Source: Acidimicrobiaceae bacterium (GTDB taxonomy: Bacteria > Actinomycetota > Acidimicrobiia > Acidimicrobiales > RAAP-2). Taken from it: DNA of 51,497 nt. The stretch is taken from positions 4,554 through 56,050 of the forward strand of contig PKWY01000048.1 in NCBI GenBank assembly GCA_003132205.1. Reading direction: 5' to 3'. The position numbers were made by a program, and so were the translations under genes. Numbering within the stretch: position 1 is the stretch's first letter; each line of letters starts with the position of its first letter. The notes under the pieces were generated by a model. That model ran no database searches. It was not told the DNA's origin and was given only the letters and a program-made list of their open reading frames with translations. Below, one piece after another: positions 49,530 through 51,497 of this stretch.

Positions 49530-50380
49530 ACGTCGAGGAAACGTCGGATGGCGATCGCCGATCCGACTGAACCAATGACGACGCCGACGATCAACACGAC
49601 CGCGTTGGTACCGATCAGCGCGCTCGTGTTCAATTGGAACTCGTTGTGAAGCGGATACCACGTGTGCAGCGCCGTCACCGCGAGCATCGCGACGACCGAG
49701 CCCATCAGACCCTGGATGAAGCCTTCGGTGATGTAGGGAATTCGAATGAACCAGTTGGTCGCTCCGACCAGCTTCATCACCGACACCTCGCGACGCCTCG
49801 AGAAGATCGCCATTCGGATGGTGTTCAAGATCAGCACCGTCGCCGACAGCAGCAGCACGCCCGCCAGCGCCAGGAAGACGATCTGGATGATTCGAATGGC
49901 GTGGTTCATCTCGCGGATCTGCTGCTCGGGCGCGGTGACACTGTAGACGCCGGGCTGATGGGCGAACGTCGACTGCACCACGAAGGCGTTGGCCGGCACC
50001 GTCGGCACGCAGCGAAACGACGACGGCATCTGGGACACCCTCAGCACCTGGGACTCGGACAGCGGCAGGAGCTTTACGGCTTCCTTGTAGTCCTGGGCCT
50101 GGGTGTAGAACACGCAACTCTTCACGATCGGCAGGTCGGCGAGCTGGCTCTGCACGCTCGCCACCTCGCTCTGGGAAGCGGCCGGCTCCATCCAGACCGT
50201 GACGCGGGTTCCCTGCTGCCACTGCGCGGACGCCTGGGCGGCGCTCTGCTTCAACAGGAGCGCCGAGCCCACGAGCGAGAGCGACACGGCAACGGTCAGG
50301 ACCGCGGCGATGGTCATCATTCGATTGCGCCAAAGGTTGCCCAGCGTTTCTTTGATGGCGTAACGGAAGTAAACGCGCAT
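49526..50380 (-). CDS. ftsX: Cell division protein FtsX
   Basis: A 284-residue membrane protein. It begins [19 protein letters not shown] with TM1 at about 22-44, followed by an extracytoplasmic domain of about 120 residues (including SSFRCVPTVPANAFVV) and three more membrane segments (about 165-187, 222-242, 258-278), giving the normal four-TM topology. With FtsE it forms an ABC-type complex that activates cell-wall hydrolases (RipC in mycobacteria) during division. Its start shares a base with the ftsE stop. Confidence 0.94.
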   Translation of the reverse strand: MRVYFRYAIKETLGNLWRNRMMTIAAVLTVAVSLSLVGSALLLKQSAAQASAQWQQGTRVTVWMEPAASQSEVASVQSQLADLPIVKSCVFYTQAQDYKEAVKLLPLSESQVLRVSQMPSSFRCVPTVPANAFVVQSTFAHQPGVYSVTAPEQQIREMNHAIRIIQIVFLALAGVLLLSATVLILNTIRMAIFSRRREVSVMKLVGATNWFIRIPYITEGFIQGLMGSVVAMLAVTALHTWYPLHNEFQLNTSALIGTNAVVLIVGVVIGSVGSAIAIRRFLDV

Positions 50381-51078
50381 TAAACAACAGCCCCTTCGTC
50401 GATCCCGTAGACACCGCGCACCTGGTCACGGATCATCTCGCCCTTGTCGAGCTCGATGACGCGACGGCGCATCCGGTCGACGAGCGCCTTGTCGTGGGTC
50501 GCCATCACCACCGTGGTGCCGGTGCGATTGATGCGTTCGAGCAGCGCCATAATCGATTCGGAGTTGGCCGGGTCGAGGTTTCCCGTGGGCTCGTCGGCGA
50601 GCAGGATGAGCGGGCGATTGACGAAGGCTCGGGCCACCGCCACCCGCTGCTGCTCACCGCCGGAAAGCTCGCCAGGCAGGTTGCGCGACTTATCGGTGAG
50701 GCCGACCAGCTCGAGAATCTGGGGCACTTGGCTTTCCACCGTCGAACGGGGACGGCCAATAACCTCGAGGGCGAAGGCCACGTTCTCGAAGACCGTCTTG
50801 TTGGGCAGCAGACGAAAATCCTGGAAGACGCAGCCAATGTTGCGCCGCAGGTAGGGCACGCGCCACTTGGGCAGGTCGCCAATGTCTCGTCCCGCCTCGA
50901 GGATGCGGCCCTGGTCGGGCAGCTCCTCGCGCAGCAAGAGTCGAAGGAACGTCGTCTTACCCGAACCCGATGCTCCCACGAGAAAGACGAACTCGCCCTT
51001 TTCGATATCGAGCGATATATCCTTCAGCGCCGAGGTGCCGTTCTTGTACGTCTTTGAGACGTTTTCGAATCGAATCAC
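50380..51078 (-). CDS. ftsE: Cell division ATP-binding protein FtsE
   Basis: A 232-residue ABC ATPase from a GTG start preceded by a GGGGGTG-type ribosome site. Walker A is GASGSGKT (35-42), the Q-loop is in CVFQDFRLL, the ABC signature is [14 protein letters not shown], Walker B is [12 protein letters not shown], and the switch histidine is in VVMATHD. C-terminal tail short. The gene order prfB-ftsE-ftsX is typical of actinobacteria. Confidence 0.95.
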   Translation of the reverse strand: MIRFENVSKTYKNGTSALKDISLDIEKGEFVFLVGASGSGKTTFLRLLLREELPDQGRILEAGRDIGDLPKWRVPYLRRNIGCVFQDFRLLPNKTVFENVAFALEVIGRPRSTVESQVPQILELVGLTDKSRNLPGELSGGEQQRVAVARAFVNRPLILLADEPTGNLDPANSESIMALLERINRTGTTVVMATHDKALVDRMRRRVIELDKGEMIRDQVRGVYGIDEGAVV

Positions 51079-51206
51079 GGCAACACCCCCTTCGGGTTGG
51101 TTGGTATTAGTGCCTCAGCACCGGGATATACGTACTACCCATTCTAGTTTGGCCGCCGCGAACACTGGTGCCACGAAACCCGACAGTTGCAGGGTTTCTG
51201 AACATC

Positions 51207-51497
51207 TTAGGAACGTGAACGCTGACGACGCAGTTCCGCTTCCATGAACCCGTCGAGGTCGCCGTCGAGCACCGCTTCCACGTTTCCGGTCTCGAAATCC
51301 GTTCGATGATCCTTCACCAGCTGATACGGCGCCTGCACGTAACTTCTGATCTGCGAGCCCCACGCGTTCTCGCCACGATTCCCGCTCAATGCATCCATCT
51401 CGGACTGTCGTTCCGCGCGAGCACGCTCGGCGAGCTTCGCCTCGAGGATCTGCATCGCACGGGCGCGGTTCTGGTGCTGACTTCGTTCGTTCTGACA
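51207..51497 (-). CDS. prfB: Peptide chain release factor 2, 3' part (runs off the window)
   Basis: The last 96 codons of a class I release factor. It contains [20 protein letters not shown] right after the edge of the window, then [21 protein letters not shown] and [20 protein letters not shown], which are characteristic of RF2 (RF1 has IRTYNFPQ). The GGQ and SPF regions lie outside to the right. The C-terminus RRQRSRS is short. A 128-bp interval separates it from ftsE. Confidence 0.93.
   Translation of the reverse strand, partial: CQNERSQHQNRARAMQILEAKLAERARAERQSEMDALSGNRGENAWGSQIRSYVQAPYQLVKDHRTDFETGNVEAVLDGDLDGFMEAELRRQRSRS

Overview
The window looks like a chromosomal segment of a high-GC actinobacterium, most likely of the class Acidimicrobiia or a close relative. 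The evidence is a fused mycobacterial-type 2-oxoglutarate decarboxylase/dehydrogenase (kgd), an F420-pathway guanylyltransferase (fbiD), a fused PafB-PafC regulator, a stand-alone Lys/Ala-rich histone-H1-like protein, ftsE-ftsX next to prfB, and heavy use of GTG starts with 4-bp gene overlaps. This placement is inferred from gene content; I have no rRNA or marker search.

Left part (1-7474): by eye this stretch has lower GC than the rest and behaves as a genomic island. Its right edge is a tRNA-Val(UAC) gene (7401-7474) with a tyrosine integrase just beyond the tRNA 3' end (6082-7275). Further left, six co-directional minus-strand genes run in the order FadR-type regulator, DJ-1/PfpI paralogue without its nucleophile, phosphotriesterase-family metallohydrolase, DJ-1/PfpI paralogue with its nucleophile, C45-type acyltransferase/amidohydrolase, and NMT1/THI5-like substrate-binding lipid- or solute-receptor. 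I read this as an uncharacterised uptake-and-hydrolysis pathway. The left end of the island lies outside the window. Between regulator and integrase sit a truncated small gene and another open stretch, probably debris.

Middle-left (7.9-22 kb): a CHAD protein, an inositol-monophosphatase-family enzyme, small conserved hypotheticals and a lipoprotein; a three-gene islet of a sigma-like protein, an anchored Ser/Thr-rich protein and a membrane protein with a BTAD-like C-terminus; a cell-wall set (hydrolase, membrane-tethered MurF-like ligase, Ddl); a small UvrD-like helicase apparently lacking subdomain 2B, translationally chained to a GlcD-like FAD oxidase and a benzoylformate-decarboxylase-like ThDP enzyme.

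Middle (22-37 kb): a four-gene minus-strand operon, kgd - regnase-like NYN ribonuclease with Lys/Ala linker and S1-like domain - fabZ-like dehydratase - exonuclease III, in which every junction is a 4-bp overlap. It is followed by a hydrolase/SDR pair, a complete oligopeptide ABC transporter (binding protein and permeases on plus, a double ATPase on minus), rnhB and fbiD.

Right part (37.3-51.5 kb): the histone-like gene; a minimal DNA-transfer pair consisting of a soluble VirD4/TraG-like coupling ATPase and a TrwC-type relaxase, convergent and overlapping, with the relaxase lying 33 bp downstream of the DNA-damage regulator pafBC; then moaC, an FmdB zinc ribbon, tldE-tldD, a SIMPL-domain protein, dxs, msrB, ftsX-ftsE and the 3' part of prfB, which runs off the right edge.

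The most unusual items are the tRNA-Val island pathway, the NYN-S1 fusion tied to kgd, and the isolated relaxase/coupling-protein module next to pafBC.
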